A stretch of 64,000 bases of DNA, taken from Caldicellulosiruptor diazotrophicus. GTDB lineage: Bacteria; Bacillota; Thermoanaerobacteria; Caldicellulosiruptorales; Caldicellulosiruptoraceae. The notes beneath the pieces are model-generated. The model was not told where the DNA came from and made no database searches. It worked only from the letters and a program-made list of their open reading frames with translations. The stretch spans positions 486,001 to 550,000 of the forward strand of contig NZ_AP024480.1 of NCBI RefSeq assembly GCF_017347585.1. Direction: 5' to 3'. The position numbers and the translations under genes are program-made. This document shows positions 1-9,731 of this stretch, one piece after another. Position 1 is the first letter of the stretch. Each line of letters opens with the position of its first letter.

Positions 1-2
1 AC

Positions 3-149
3 ACTGTTATAACCCTCACGAATGGCATAAAACTTGTTGTGAAAGAGTCTGTGGATGAGGTCATTGAAAAGGTCATTGAATATAAAAAGAGGATTTTTGA
101 GGGTATTATATTTAATATACAACCTGTGCAAAAGGAGCATGAAGGATGA
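3..149 (+). CDS. flbD: FlbD family flagellar protein, C-terminal part
   Basis: Only the last 48 codons are in the window; the 5' end lies upstream. The reading frame beginning at base 3 gives a beta-hairpin-like stretch (TVITLTNGIKLVVKES) followed by DEVIEKVIEYKKRIF, which is the usual end of the small FlbD protein found in Gram-positive flagellar operons between motor genes and fliL. Its stop overlaps the fliL start as ATGA, so the two are translationally coupled. FlbD of this type is short and of uncertain role in Firmicutes; the name rests on this C-terminal pattern and on position. Confidence 0.72.
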   Translation, partial: TVITLTNGIKLVVKESVDEVIEKVIEYKKRIFEGIIFNIQPVQKEHEG

Positions 150-616
150 AAGGCGAAAAGATAAACTCAATTATTCTCATTTTACTTGTTCTGCTTCTTC
201 TTATGATGGTGGGGATGGGAATAGGATTTTTGACTGTTGTAAAAAATTTATCACCTGCATCATCAGCTACAAAAGTTACTCCAGTTGAGAAAAAACCAGA
301 AAAGCTTTATACATACGATGTAAATGATGGTAAGGCTCTTATGAGTAACTTGCAGGATACTCAAACAAATGCAGGAAGAATTATTAGAATAACAGTTCAG
401 CTTGAGGTGACTGACAAAAAGCTGCCTGAGACTATGAAAGAGAAAAACATAGTAATTGCTGATATAATTGACAGTGTTTTGAGAAGCAAAACGGCAGATG
501 AGCTTTTAAAACCTGAGGGGAAAGAAAAGGTTAGAAAAGAGATTAAAGATAGGTTAAATGAGATATTTGAGAACAAAGTGTACAATGTTAACTTTGGTGA
601 GTTTATAATCCAGTAA
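146..616 (+). CDS. fliL: Flagellar basal body-associated protein FliL
   Basis: 156 residues. A short basic N-terminus is followed by one hydrophobic segment (about residues 7-29) and then an extracytoplasmic domain ending in the FliL-like pattern of an acidic helix and a final strand (VNFGEFIIQ). FliL is an inner-membrane protein that surrounds the stator at the basal body and stabilises torque generation. It overlaps flbD by 4 nt and precedes fliM, the normal position in Firmicutes fla/che operons. The ectodomain is divergent, as is usual for FliL, so assignment rests on topology, length and context together. Confidence 0.88.
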   Translation: MKGEKINSIILILLVLLLLMMVGMGIGFLTVVKNLSPASSATKVTPVEKKPEKLYTYDVNDGKALMSNLQDTQTNAGRIIRITVQLEVTDKKLPETMKEKNIVIADIIDSVLRSKTADELLKPEGKEKVRKEIKDRLNEIFENKVYNVNFGEFIIQ

Positions 617-638
617 ATAAGGTGGTGAAAGTAAGAAT

Positions 639-1628
639 ATGGGCGATATACTGTCTCAGAGCGAAATAGATGAGCTTTTGCGTTCTCTTACATCTGGTGA
701 ACTTTCAATAGAAGAGATTCAAAAACCAAAACAAGAAAAGAACATAAGGGTATATGATTTTAAAAGACCAAGTAAGTTTGCAAAAGACCATTTGAGAACT
801 CTTCAGATGATATTTGAAAATTACGCCCGGATTGTCACCACCTTTTTGTCTGGGTATTTAAGGACAGTTGTTCAGATGGACGTGTTATCGGTTGAACAGC
901 TGACATATTATGAATTTAGCAATTCTCTTTCTAATCCGGTTGTGATGGGCATTGTAAATTTCTCACCATTAAAAGGAAGTATTGTATTTGAGATGGCCCC
1001 AGAGATTGCGTTTGCCATGATAGATAGAGTCCTTGGAGGATTTGGGAAGGGAATAGATAAAGTGAGGACTTTTACCGAGATCGAGCTTGCACTGTTAGAA
1101 AGACTACTTCAGCAACTTATCAATTATTTTCAGGAAGCATGGGAGAATATTGTTGTTCTTCGGCCACGGCTTGAAAAAATAGAAACAAATCCGCAGTTTA
1201 CTCAGATTGTGTCACCTAATGAGACAGTTGCGCTTGTGACCATTGCTATGAAAGTTGGCGAGGCGGAAGGGATGGCAAACATATGCCTTCCGCATATGGT
1301 GATAGAGCCGATAATGCCGAGGCTTTCAACGAAGTTCTGGTTTTCAACATCTGCGAAAGAAACATCAGAGGAGACAAAAGAGTATTTACAGAAAAAAATT
1401 GAAAGAACAAGGGTTACAGTAAAAGCAGTACTTGGCAGAACACAAATTACAGTCAGAGAATTTTTGGATCTTCAGGTGGGTGATGTATTGAGACTTGACA
1501 GAAGAAAAAACCAGGAAATAGAAATTTTTGTTGGGAATAAATTAAAGTTTTATGGTGTTCCAGGACGAAAAGAAGGTAGGATTGCGGTAAAGATTACACG
1601 GGTAGAAGAGGGGGAGGATTTTAGATGA
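639..1628 (+). CDS. fliM: Flagellar motor switch protein FliM
   Basis: 329 residues, full length. The N-terminus carries the CheY-P-binding motif LSQSEIDELL (residues 5-14). A CheC-like middle domain follows (about 45-240) and then a C-terminal SpoA/FliN-like domain (about 250-325, with VKAVLGRTQITVREFLDLQVGD). FliM is the C-ring protein that receives the CheY-P signal and sets rotation direction. A GGTGG ribosome site lies just upstream. The stop overlaps the start of fliY as ATGA, so the two switch proteins are coupled. Confidence 0.97.
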   Translation: MGDILSQSEIDELLRSLTSGELSIEEIQKPKQEKNIRVYDFKRPSKFAKDHLRTLQMIFENYARIVTTFLSGYLRTVVQMDVLSVEQLTYYEFSNSLSNPVVMGIVNFSPLKGSIVFEMAPEIAFAMIDRVLGGFGKGIDKVRTFTEIELALLERLLQQLINYFQEAWENIVVLRPRLEKIETNPQFTQIVSPNETVALVTIAMKVGEAEGMANICLPHMVIEPIMPRLSTKFWFSTSAKETSEETKEYLQKKIERTRVTVKAVLGRTQITVREFLDLQVGDVLRLDRRKNQEIEIFVGNKLKFYGVPGRKEGRIAVKITRVEEGEDFR

Positions 1629-2758
1629 GCGATTTGCTCTCTCAGGACGAAATAGACGCTCTTTTGCGGGGAATGAACCAAGCATCACCATCATCACCTG
1701 CAATATCTGACCAGGACAAAGATGTATTAGGCGAAATTGGAAACATTTCAATGGGTACAGCAGCCACAACGTTGAGCATTTTGCTAAACCAGAAGGTGAA
1801 CATTACAACGCCAGTTGTGAGCATTTTAAAATGGGATGAGCTTCCTAAGGAGTTTCCTGTGCCATATGTGGCAATAAAAGTTGTTTACAAAGAAGGGCTT
1901 GACGGCGTAAATCTTCTCATTCTAAAAAAAGAAGATGTTGAAATTATTGCAGACCTTATGATGGGCGGTACAGGTCAAATTGAGTTTACTGATGAGCTGA
2001 CAGAACTTCAACTTTCAGCAATACAGGAAGCAATGAATCAGATGGTGGGTTCTGCTTCCACATCACTTTCTTCCATGCTAAATTTAAAAATTGACATAAA
2101 TCCGCCCGAAGCTTTTGTGATTGACTTTGCCCAGAATGCCGAGGAGATGATACCTGAGCTAAAAAGAGCTGATGAGATTGTCAAGGTAGCTTTTCGGATG
2201 ACAATAGGAGATTTGATAGATAGCCAGATTATGCAACTGATACCTGTTGATTTTGCAAAACAGCTTGTGGATGCAATGCTCAAAAATGCACTTGGTACAT
2301 CTGTACAGGCAGAGACAACAGTACAAACTCAGCATGAGTCTGGGAAAGAAGAGGTATTAAGACAGCCTTCTTCTCAAACTTCAAAAAGTCAGAGGACAGC
2401 ATCACAACCTTCTTATACACCGACGCCAAAGAAAGAACAGCCGCAACAAGTTTATAATGTTTCGCCTGTGCAATTTGAAAGTTTTGATGAGGAAGAGGAA
2501 AGAAGGTATCCTGAGAACATTGAACTCATTTTGGATGTGCCGCTTGAGATTACTGTCGAGCTTGGAAGGACACAGAAACTTGTAAGAGAGATTTTGGAAT
2601 TTTCAACAGGGTCAATTATTGAACTTGAAAAGCTTGCAGGTGAACCTGTTGACATTCTGGTAAACGGTAAAGTCATAGCAAAAGGTGAGGTTGTAGTAAT
2701 TGATGAGAATTTTGGCGTAAGGATAACTGATATTGTCAATCCCTCAAATAGATTATAA
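1625..2758 (+). CDS. fliY: Flagellar motor switch phosphatase FliY
   Basis: 377 residues. It has an EIDALLRGM motif at the N-terminus (residues 8-16), like FliM, which in FliY binds CheY-P. A CheC-type phosphatase domain follows (about 27-220) with two ExxN signatures (GEIGNISMGTA and QEAMNQMVGSA). Next comes a Gln/Ser/Thr/Pro-rich linker (about 225-290) and a C-terminal FliN/SpoA domain (about 300-372). FliY dephosphorylates CheY-P at the C-ring and replaces FliN in Bacillus- and Clostridium-type motors. It is coupled to fliM by a 4-nt overlap. Confidence 0.96.
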   Translation: MSDLLSQDEIDALLRGMNQASPSSPAISDQDKDVLGEIGNISMGTAATTLSILLNQKVNITTPVVSILKWDELPKEFPVPYVAIKVVYKEGLDGVNLLILKKEDVEIIADLMMGGTGQIEFTDELTELQLSAIQEAMNQMVGSASTSLSSMLNLKIDINPPEAFVIDFAQNAEEMIPELKRADEIVKVAFRMTIGDLIDSQIMQLIPVDFAKQLVDAMLKNALGTSVQAETTVQTQHESGKEEVLRQPSSQTSKSQRTASQPSYTPTPKKEQPQQVYNVSPVQFESFDEEEERRYPENIELILDVPLEITVELGRTQKLVREILEFSTGSIIELEKLAGEPVDILVNGKVIAKGEVVVIDENFGVRITDIVNPSNRL

Positions 2759-2846
2759 AATATAAATAAGTTATTTTTTTCGTGTTCAAAAATTAAACTC
2801 TGAGATTACAATTAAAAAAGAACTACTTTGAAAAGGAGAGAGATTG

Positions 2847-3209
2847 ATGGCAAAAAGAATTTTGATAGTTGATGATGCAGCTTTTATGAGAATGATGTTA
2901 AAAGATATTATCACAAAAAACGGTTACGAGGTTGCAGGAGAGGCAGAAAACGGGGCTAAGGCAGTGGAAATGTATAAGGAATTAAAACCTGACCTTGTCA
3001 TGATGGACATTACAATGCCTGAAATGGATGGTATCCAAGCTGTAAGAGAAATAAAAAAGATAGACCCACAGGCCAAAATAATCATGTGTTCTGCTATGGG
3101 TCAACAGGCAATGGTTATAGAATCCATTCAAGCAGGTGCACGTGATTTTATAGTAAAACCGTTCCAGGCAGAAAGAATTGTTGAAGCAATAAAAAAAGTG
3201 CTTGGATAA
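2847..3209 (+). CDS. cheY: Chemotaxis response regulator CheY
   Basis: 120-residue single receiver domain. The acidic pocket is D9/D10, the phosphoacceptor is D54 (MMDITMPEMDG), the switch Ser is S82 and the conserved Lys is K104 (VKPF). CheA-P phosphorylates it and CheY-P binds FliM/FliY; in Bacillus-type systems this promotes counter-clockwise rotation. I chose the ATG at 2847, eight bases after GGAG, over the in-frame TTG at 2844. The 88-base gap from fliY is the largest in the early operon and shows no clear terminator. Confidence 0.97.
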   Translation: MAKRILIVDDAAFMRMMLKDIITKNGYEVAGEAENGAKAVEMYKELKPDLVMMDITMPEMDGIQAVREIKKIDPQAKIIMCSAMGQQAMVIESIQAGARDFIVKPFQAERIVEAIKKVLG

Positions 3210-3241
3210 AAATAGATTTTTGAGGAGATAAAAATATAAAA

Positions 3242-3637
3242 ATGGATCTTGGATTTAGGGTAGTTTTTGCGCTGATAATTATATGTCTTCTAATGTACAT
3301 TACCTATTATGTGCTTAGGATTATGAACAAAAAGATGCTTGGCAGGAAAGGGGAATACATTAAGATAGTTGACCTACTTCCCCTTTCTCAAGATAGTATG
3401 CTTGTGCTTGTTGAGATTGTTGACAAGGTAATTTTGCTTGGAAAAACACAAAAAAGCATAACATTTTTGAAGGAGTTTAGCAAAGACCAACTGCTCAATT
3501 CAGGTGAGCAACATCAAAGTTTTAAGGAAATAATTGATAACCAGATTAGTTCTTCTTTTGACCTGAAGAACAAGGTACTCAACCTTTACACCCTAATAAA
3601 AGACAGTGAAGGTAAAGAAAATGATGAAAAAAAATAA
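3242..3637 (+). CDS. fliO: Flagellar export protein FliO-like
   Basis: 131 residues. One N-terminal membrane segment (about residues 4-26) is followed by a cytoplasmic domain with the FliO pattern KIVDLLPLSQDSMLVLVEI and then VILLGKTQKSI. FliO is a poorly conserved scaffold that helps assemble the FliP ring of the export gate. It lies between cheY and fliP, exactly as in B. subtilis (fliZ/fliO). Its end overlaps the fliP start region. Confidence 0.88.
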   Translation: MDLGFRVVFALIIICLLMYITYYVLRIMNKKMLGRKGEYIKIVDLLPLSQDSMLVLVEIVDKVILLGKTQKSITFLKEFSKDQLLNSGEQHQSFKEIIDNQISSSFDLKNKVLNLYTLIKDSEGKENDEKK

Positions 3638-4382
3638 ATCTCTTTATATTATATCGACACTACTTTCAATTTTGATAACCATATGCGTAAAAAAAGAAAT
3701 AGCACTTGCAACAGCAAGCCTTAATATAAATCTTGGCAATCCCCAAAATCCAAATGATGTATCGTCTGCCCTGCAACTTATAATATTTCTGACTATCCTA
3801 ACTTTAGCACCGTCTATTTTAATAATGATGACATCATTTACGCGCATACTTATAGTTCTTGGATTTATTCGAAATGCACTCGGTACCCAGCAGATGCCGC
3901 CAAATCAGATTTTGATTGGGCTTGCACTGTTTTTGACTTTTTTTGTGATGGCACCTGTGACAGATAAAATTTATACTCAGGCTTATCTGCCATACATAAA
4001 CGGAAGAATAACGTCCCAGGAAGCTCTGAAAAAGGCAGAGGAGCCTTTAAAAGAGTTTATGTTAAAAAATACACGTAAAAAAGATCTTGACCTTTTTGTA
4101 AAGCTTAGCAATGTAAATCCAAATACAAATGTAAAAGACCTTCCACTAAGAGTTGTTGTTCCTGCTTTCATAATAAGCGAGCTCAAAAGTGCTTTTGAGA
4201 TGGGGTTTTTGATATATGTGCCATTTTTAATAATCGATATGGTTGTTGCAAGTATACTTATGTCAATGGGAATGCTTATGATTCCACCTGTTATGATATC
4301 ACTGCCTTTCAAAATTTTGTTGTTTATTTTGGTTGATGGTTGGAATTTGGTTGTAGAGTCGCTTGTGCGAAGTTTTAAATAA
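3621..4382 (+). CDS. fliP: Flagellar export gate protein FliP
   Basis: 253 residues from the ATG at 3621; an in-frame GTG lies at 3606. FliP is known to carry a cleavable signal peptide, and here a basic start (KKNK), a hydrophobic core and a possible Ala-X-Ala site (about residues 28-32) fit that. The conserved core is present (IRNALGTQQMPPNQILIGLALF), with further membrane segments in the C-terminal half. FliP forms the pentameric core of the type III export channel with FliQ and FliR. The gene overlaps fliO by 17 nt. Confidence 0.95.
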   Translation: MMKKNKSLYIISTLLSILITICVKKEIALATASLNINLGNPQNPNDVSSALQLIIFLTILTLAPSILIMMTSFTRILIVLGFIRNALGTQQMPPNQILIGLALFLTFFVMAPVTDKIYTQAYLPYINGRITSQEALKKAEEPLKEFMLKNTRKKDLDLFVKLSNVNPNTNVKDLPLRVVVPAFIISELKSAFEMGFLIYVPFLIIDMVVASILMSMGMLMIPPVMISLPFKILLFILVDGWNLVVESLVRSFK

Positions 4383-4405
4383 AAGAAAAGTGAGAAGATG
4401 TAAAT

Positions 4406-4675
4406 ATGGATACAACCCTTGTGCTTGAGATTGCAAGACAGGCAATTTTAACAGCATTTTATGTTGCGGGGCCTATTTTGCTTGTATCAATGGTAGTGGG
4501 CATAATTATATCTATTTTGCAGGCAACTACTCAGATAAACGAGCAGACACTTACATTTGTGCCCAAATTGATAGCTATTGCACTATCTCTATTGATTTTC
4601 GGACAGTGGATGCTTGCCAAAGTGATAGAATTTACAAGATATTTGTGGACAAATATTAACCAATTTATAAAGTAA
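4406..4675 (+). CDS. fliQ: Flagellar export gate protein FliQ
   Basis: 89 residues with two membrane helices (about 14-38 and 50-72) and the family motif QATTQINEQTLTFVPK between them. It is the small subunit wrapped around the FliP/FliR core of the flagellar type III export gate. It sits between fliP and fliR with short gaps, the invariant order. Length matches the family. Confidence 0.96.
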   Translation: MDTTLVLEIARQAILTAFYVAGPILLVSMVVGIIISILQATTQINEQTLTFVPKLIAIALSLLIFGQWMLAKVIEFTRYLWTNINQFIK

Positions 4676-4697
4676 CTCTATTTAAGGAAGAACTCTT

Positions 4698-5480
4698 ATG
4701 ACAGATATTATTAACGCTTTTTTAAACGGTTCATATATATTTTTTCTTGTACTTGCAAGAATGAGCGGTCTTTTTATAGCCTCACCAATATTTGGCAGAA
4801 GAAATATACCTGCGTATTTTAAGATTGGTTTTGCATTTTTCTTGAGTTTACTTGTTGTCTCAACTTACAGCTTTTCCTACAATGTACCTTCCAATTTGTT
4901 GGTGTATATCTTTGTAGTGATTAAGGAATTTATTGTTGGACTTTTAATAGGCTATATATCATATATGATATTTTCAGCTATACTTTTGGCAGGTCAAATT
5001 ATTGACAATGCAATAGGTTTTGGTATGGCAAACGTCATTGATCCTATGAATGAGATTCAGGTACCTCTTTTAGGGAACTTTTTATATCTTTATATGCTTG
5101 TTGTTTTTTTTGGAACAGATGCTCATCATCTGCTTATAAGAGCTTTAATATATAGCTACAAGCTTGTACCTATCGGATATGAAGGTTTTAAAAGAGAATT
5201 TACTTGGAGTTTTTTTAGGTTTTTTTCAGAGCTTTTTTTAATAGGAGTTGAGATAAGCCTGCCAATTTTAATGAGTATGCTCATTGTAGATATAATTTTA
5301 GCTGTACTGTCACGAGCAGTTCCACAGATGAATGTGTTCATGGTAGGACTTCCTATAAAGATTGCAATTGGTTTTTTGGTGCTTGTTATAGTTCTTCCTT
5401 TCATGAACAAGATGATATTTGTGTTAATTGACAAAATAGCTGTATATACTTTTGAAACATTGAGAGGGAGCATCAGGTGA
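4698..5480 (+). CDS. fliR: Flagellar export gate protein FliR
   Basis: 260 residues and strongly hydrophobic, with about six membrane segments. It shows FliR features such as RMSGLFIASPIFGRRNIPAY near the N-terminus, AGQIIDNAIGFGMANVIDP in the middle and RAVPQMNVFMVGLPIKI near the C-terminus. FliR caps the FliP5-FliQ4-FliR1 gate. The stop overlaps the flhB start (GTGA), so translation is coupled. Confidence 0.96.
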   Translation: MTDIINAFLNGSYIFFLVLARMSGLFIASPIFGRRNIPAYFKIGFAFFLSLLVVSTYSFSYNVPSNLLVYIFVVIKEFIVGLLIGYISYMIFSAILLAGQIIDNAIGFGMANVIDPMNEIQVPLLGNFLYLYMLVVFFGTDAHHLLIRALIYSYKLVPIGYEGFKREFTWSFFRFFSELFLIGVEISLPILMSMLIVDIILAVLSRAVPQMNVFMVGLPIKIAIGFLVLVIVLPFMNKMIFVLIDKIAVYTFETLRGSIR

Positions 5481-6577
5481 AATTAAAATTTGATATCCAG
5501 TTATTTTCTGAAGCAAGTACTAAAACTGAAAAAGCAACACCTCGAAAACGCCAAGAAGCAAGAAAGCGTGGAATGGTAGCAAAAAGCAGAGAAGTTACCT
5601 CTGCTTTTGCTTTATTGATAAGTATTCTTTTTCTAAAATTTGGTTATTCTTCAATAACTAAGCCATTGCAACAAGGGAGTAAATATTTTTTTAGTAATTT
5701 GAATTATAGTTTAGAAGATATAAGCGATGCAACCAATCTTTTAAGTGTTATTATTACAACTTCTTTGAAAATAATTCTTCCATTTTGCGTTACAATTATG
5801 TTTGTAGCAGCAATTGTAGAATGGGCACAAAGTAGTTTTCTTATTACAGGACAGTCGCTTAAAATGAGTTTTCAAAAGATTAATCCCATTGAAGGATTTA
5901 AGAGAATATTTTCAATTAATTCGGTGGTTGAACTTATCAAGTCTGTACTAAAAGTTCTGATTATAGGATACACGGGATACAGTTATACGCAAACATTTGC
6001 TAAAAAGCTTTTGGAAATGTATGAAATGAATATACTTACAATTGTCAAGTTTTCCTTTGACTCTGTTATTAATTTAATTTTATGGATGGCAGTAATGTTT
6101 TTTGGAATAGCAGTGATAGATTTCATTTTTCAGCGCCAGCAGTATGAAAAAAAGCTAATGATGACAAAGGAAGAAATAAAAGAAGAGTTCAAACAAACAG
6201 AAGGCAATCCACAGATAAAGTCCAAGATAAGAGAAAGACAGAGAAGAATTTCTCTTCAAAGAATGTTTCAGCAACTTCCCAAGGCAGACGTTGTTATAAC
6301 CAATCCAACACATTATGCGGTTGCTCTTTTGTATGAACCTGAAAAGTTTGATGCACCAAGAGTGATTGCAAAGGGTAAAGATTACATAGCCCAAAAGATA
6401 AAACAGGAGGCAATAAAATACGGTATTGAAATTATTGAAAATAAAGAGCTTGCAAGGGATCTTTACAATATGTGTGAGATTGGCGATTTCATTCCGCCGG
6501 ACCTTTACCATGCAGTTGCAGAAGTTTTAGCATATGTATATAGTCTTAAAAATTATCAGAAGGTGAATATAAGATGA
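5477..6577 (+). CDS. flhB: Flagellar export switch protein FlhB
   Basis: 366 residues, starting at a GTG that overlaps the fliR stop. The N-terminus has a basic KTEKATPRKRQEARKRG segment. Four membrane segments follow (within about 40-215), then a cytoplasmic domain with the autocleavage motif NPTH at residues 276-279. Cleavage between Asn and Pro switches export from rod/hook to filament substrates. The length fits Firmicutes FlhB. The stop overlaps the flhA start as ATGA. Confidence 0.97.
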   Translation: MKLKFDIQLFSEASTKTEKATPRKRQEARKRGMVAKSREVTSAFALLISILFLKFGYSSITKPLQQGSKYFFSNLNYSLEDISDATNLLSVIITTSLKIILPFCVTIMFVAAIVEWAQSSFLITGQSLKMSFQKINPIEGFKRIFSINSVVELIKSVLKVLIIGYTGYSYTQTFAKKLLEMYEMNILTIVKFSFDSVINLILWMAVMFFGIAVIDFIFQRQQYEKKLMMTKEEIKEEFKQTEGNPQIKSKIRERQRRISLQRMFQQLPKADVVITNPTHYAVALLYEPEKFDAPRVIAKGKDYIAQKIKQEAIKYGIEIIENKELARDLYNMCEIGDFIPPDLYHAVAEVLAYVYSLKNYQKVNIR

Positions 6578-8610
6578 ATTTTAAAGGTGCAACTTTTTCT
6601 GTATTTGCAATAGTAATAGTATTATCGATGATACTTCCCATACCACCTAACCTGCTTGACGTTTTAATTGCTATCAACCTTTCAGTTGCACTTGTTATAT
6701 TCTTAAACAGCATAAACATAAAAGAAGCTTTAGATTTTTCAGTGTTTCCATCACTTCTTCTGTTTACAACATTGCTCAGGCTTGCTTTAAATATCTCCAC
6801 TACAAGACAGATATTAACTGGGCAAGGTGAAAATGTTAGGATAGTGTATACTTTTGGGAATTTTGTAATAGGCAGCAACATTGTTGTTGGTGTTATAATA
6901 TTCTTTATTATAATCATCATCCAGTTTATAGTAATAACCAGAGGTGCTGAGAGGGTATCAGAAGTTGCTGCCAGATTTACGCTTGACGCGATGCCGGGCA
7001 AACAAATGGCTGTGGATGCTGACCTTAATGCGGGAATAATAACTGAACAGGAAGCACGTGAGAGGAGAAAAAAGATTCAAAAAGAGGCAGACTTTTATGG
7101 TGCAATGGATGGTGCGAGCAAGTTTGTCAAAGGTGATGCTATTGCGGCTATCTTGATTACGTTTATCAATGCACTTGGTGGACTGATAATTGGTGTTGCT
7201 ATGAGAGGAGAAGATGTTACCGAGGCTATACAAAAGTATCTTCTTTTATCTGTGGGAGATGGTATTGCAGCTCAAATACCCGCACTTCTTATTTCAACTG
7301 CTACAGGAATTGTTGTGACAAAAGCAGCAGATGAGAGCAAGCTTTCGGAAAGTCTTATAAAACAATTGTTTGAATTTCATCCAAGAGTCCTCTATACTGT
7401 GGGAGGTATTTTAGCAGTACTCGCTTTAATTCCCACAATGCCAAAACTTTCGCTATTTTTCTTATCTGGGGCTATGTTTACAATGGGGTTTAGGATGAAT
7501 AGTAGTCTAAAAAAGATAGAGAGTATTGAAGAAAAACAGGTTGAACAGAAAGAGGTTGAAGAACTAAAGAAACCTGAAAATGTTGTAAATCTTTTGTATG
7601 TCGATCCTATTGAAGTTGAGTTTGGGTATGGAATAATTCCGCTTGCTGACAAAGACCAGGGCGGGGACCTTTTAGAAAGGGTTGTTATGATAAGAAGGCA
7701 GCTTGCGCTTGAACTTGGAATTATTGTTCCTACAATCAGGCTCAGAGACAACATGGCACTCAAGCCTTATGAGTACAGAATAAACATAAAAGGTGTTGAG
7801 GTAGCTAAAGCAGAGCTTATGAGCGACAGCCTTCTTGCTATTAATCCTGGTTTTGTCACAGAACAGATAGAAGGTATACCAACAAAGGAGCCTGCGTTTG
7901 GGCTTGATGCAATCTGGATTTCATCTTCAATGAAAGAAAGAGCAGAAATGGCAGGGTATACTGTAGTTGACCTTCCGTCAGTCATAGCAACTCACCTTAC
8001 AGAAATAATAAGACGCCATGCTCATGAGCTTTTGACACGACAGGATGTACAGAAGTTGATTGACAATGTGAAGGAAATAAATCCTGTTGTAGTGGACGAA
8101 CTCATTCCAAAACTTATGACAGTTGGAGAAGTTCAAAAGGTTTTGGCAAACCTGTTGAAAGAACGGATTTCAATAAGGGATATGGTTACGATATTAGAGA
8201 CGCTTGCTGACTGGGCACATACAACAAAAGACACAGATGTTTTAACAGAATATGTACGTCAGGCAATGGCAAGGTATATCACTAAAAAGTATGTATCTGG
8301 TAATGTACTCGAAGCAATTACTCTTTCCCCTGATGTTGAAGAGATAATAATGAATTCTATTCAGAAAACTGAACAGGGAAGTTTTTTAAACATTCCGCCT
8401 GATTATGTTCAAAAACTTATAAACAATCTCAGCAATATTTTAGAAAAGTTAGTAAGCATGTCGGCACAACCAATTGTTATTTGTTCGCCGATAGTTAGGA
8501 TATATTTCAGGAGGCTTATAGAGAATATCTTTCCTGATGTTGTAGTACTTTCATATAATGAAATTTTACCAAGTGTGCAAATTAGAACAGTTGGGATGGT
8601 GGAAGTTTAA
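6574..8610 (+). CDS. flhA: Flagellar export protein FlhA
   Basis: 678 residues, full length. About eight membrane segments lie in the first 310 residues, with the FHIPEP family signature in the cytoplasmic loop (RFTLDAMPGKQMAVDADLNAG, about 138-158). The C-terminal cytoplasmic domain (about 330-678) forms the nonameric ring that docks chaperone-substrate complexes. It is coupled to flhB by a 4-nt overlap and is followed two bases later by flhF. Confidence 0.98.
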   Translation: MNFKGATFSVFAIVIVLSMILPIPPNLLDVLIAINLSVALVIFLNSINIKEALDFSVFPSLLLFTTLLRLALNISTTRQILTGQGENVRIVYTFGNFVIGSNIVVGVIIFFIIIIIQFIVITRGAERVSEVAARFTLDAMPGKQMAVDADLNAGIITEQEARERRKKIQKEADFYGAMDGASKFVKGDAIAAILITFINALGGLIIGVAMRGEDVTEAIQKYLLLSVGDGIAAQIPALLISTATGIVVTKAADESKLSESLIKQLFEFHPRVLYTVGGILAVLALIPTMPKLSLFFLSGAMFTMGFRMNSSLKKIESIEEKQVEQKEVEELKKPENVVNLLYVDPIEVEFGYGIIPLADKDQGGDLLERVVMIRRQLALELGIIVPTIRLRDNMALKPYEYRINIKGVEVAKAELMSDSLLAINPGFVTEQIEGIPTKEPAFGLDAIWISSSMKERAEMAGYTVVDLPSVIATHLTEIIRRHAHELLTRQDVQKLIDNVKEINPVVVDELIPKLMTVGEVQKVLANLLKERISIRDMVTILETLADWAHTTKDTDVLTEYVRQAMARYITKKYVSGNVLEAITLSPDVEEIIMNSIQKTEQGSFLNIPPDYVQKLINNLSNILEKLVSMSAQPIVICSPIVRIYFRRLIENIFPDVVVLSYNEILPSVQIRTVGMVEV

Positions 8611-8612
8611 AG

Positions 8613-9731
8613 ATGAGAATCAAGAGGTATTTGGCACATGATATGCAGGAAGCATTAATGAGAATAAAAGCAGATTTAGGTAAGGATGCTGTTATACTTT
8701 CAACTAAAAAGGTGAAACAAAAAGGTTTATTTGGTTTTTTCAAAAAGCCACTAATAGAAGTTACAGCTGCGTGTGAGGATGAGAAAATAACAAAGAAAGA
8801 AGAAGATTCTATAAAACAGGAAAGCTTAGCTTTGAGCCTTCAGATAACCCAGATAAAAGAACTTGAAAGAAAGATTGACTCTCTCGAAAAAGCTTTAAAA
8901 GAGGTTATAAAGAAAGAGCAAGAAGAAGGTATTACTCAAACAAAAGAACTTAGTAAGAAAAATTTTATTGATATTATGAGAGAAAATTTAATAAAAAATG
9001 GCGTTGAAAATGAAATTATAGATGTGCTGTTGTCAAACCTAAGCGGAGAAGCTTCTATAAACAGTGTTGTAAACAATATATACAAGGAAATAAAGAATAT
9101 GTTAGGAGCAGCAGCACCGCTCTCGTTTAATTCTAAAATTCCTAAAATTATGTTTTTTGTAGGACCAACAGGTGTTGGCAAGACAACCACAATTGCCAAG
9201 ATTGCTGCTAAGCTTATGTTTGAGGATGGGAAAAAGGTAGGATTTATTACAGCGGATACATACAGAATAGCTGCAGTTGAACAGCTTAAAACTTATGCCG
9301 AGATTATGAATATCAAAACGAAGGTGTGGTATGAGGTTGATGAGTATGATAGGATAATTGAAAATTTTTCTGACTCAGATGTAGTTCTTGTTGACACTGC
9401 AGGAAGAAGTCACAAGAATCATGAACATATGAATGAACTAAAAGCGTTTGTTGCCAAGGCAAACCCAGATGAAGTGTTTTTACTTCTAAGTGCAACAACC
9501 CAACCTGCGGTGTTCAAAGAGGTGGTGAATACTTATTCATTTTTAAATGATTATAAAGTTATCATAACCAAGGTAGATGAAGTATCAACTTATGGGAATA
9601 TATTAAATATCCGATACTTTACACAAAAGCCAATTGCGTATATAACGACTGGTCAAAATGTACCTGATGATATTGAACAGTTTAACCCTGAACAATTTGC
9701 AAAACTTATCATAGGGAGTAAGGTTTTATGA
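8613..9731 (+). CDS. flhF: Flagellar SRP-like GTPase FlhF
   Basis: 372 residues. The N-terminal region (about 1-140) is basic then coiled-coil-like, with the FlhF-type start MRIKRYLAHDMQEAL. The NG GTPase domain carries the P-loop GPTGVGKTTT (about 184-193), ADTYRIAAVEQL and the DTAGR motif (about 260-264). FlhF sets flagellar number and position with FlhG. Its stop overlaps the flhG start (ATGA). Confidence 0.96.
   Translation: MRIKRYLAHDMQEALMRIKADLGKDAVILSTKKVKQKGLFGFFKKPLIEVTAACEDEKITKKEEDSIKQESLALSLQITQIKELERKIDSLEKALKEVIKKEQEEGITQTKELSKKNFIDIMRENLIKNGVENEIIDVLLSNLSGEASINSVVNNIYKEIKNMLGAAAPLSFNSKIPKIMFFVGPTGVGKTTTIAKIAAKLMFEDGKKVGFITADTYRIAAVEQLKTYAEIMNIKTKVWYEVDEYDRIIENFSDSDVVLVDTAGRSHKNHEHMNELKAFVAKANPDEVFLLLSATTQPAVFKEVVNTYSFLNDYKVIITKVDEVSTYGNILNIRYFTQKPIAYITTGQNVPDDIEQFNPEQFAKLIIGSKVL

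Noticed and set aside
1542-1769. Antisense open frames under the flagellar and housekeeping genes
   Set aside because: Minus-strand frames throughout the window lie opposite strongly recognisable + strand genes and lack ribosome sites and family patterns.
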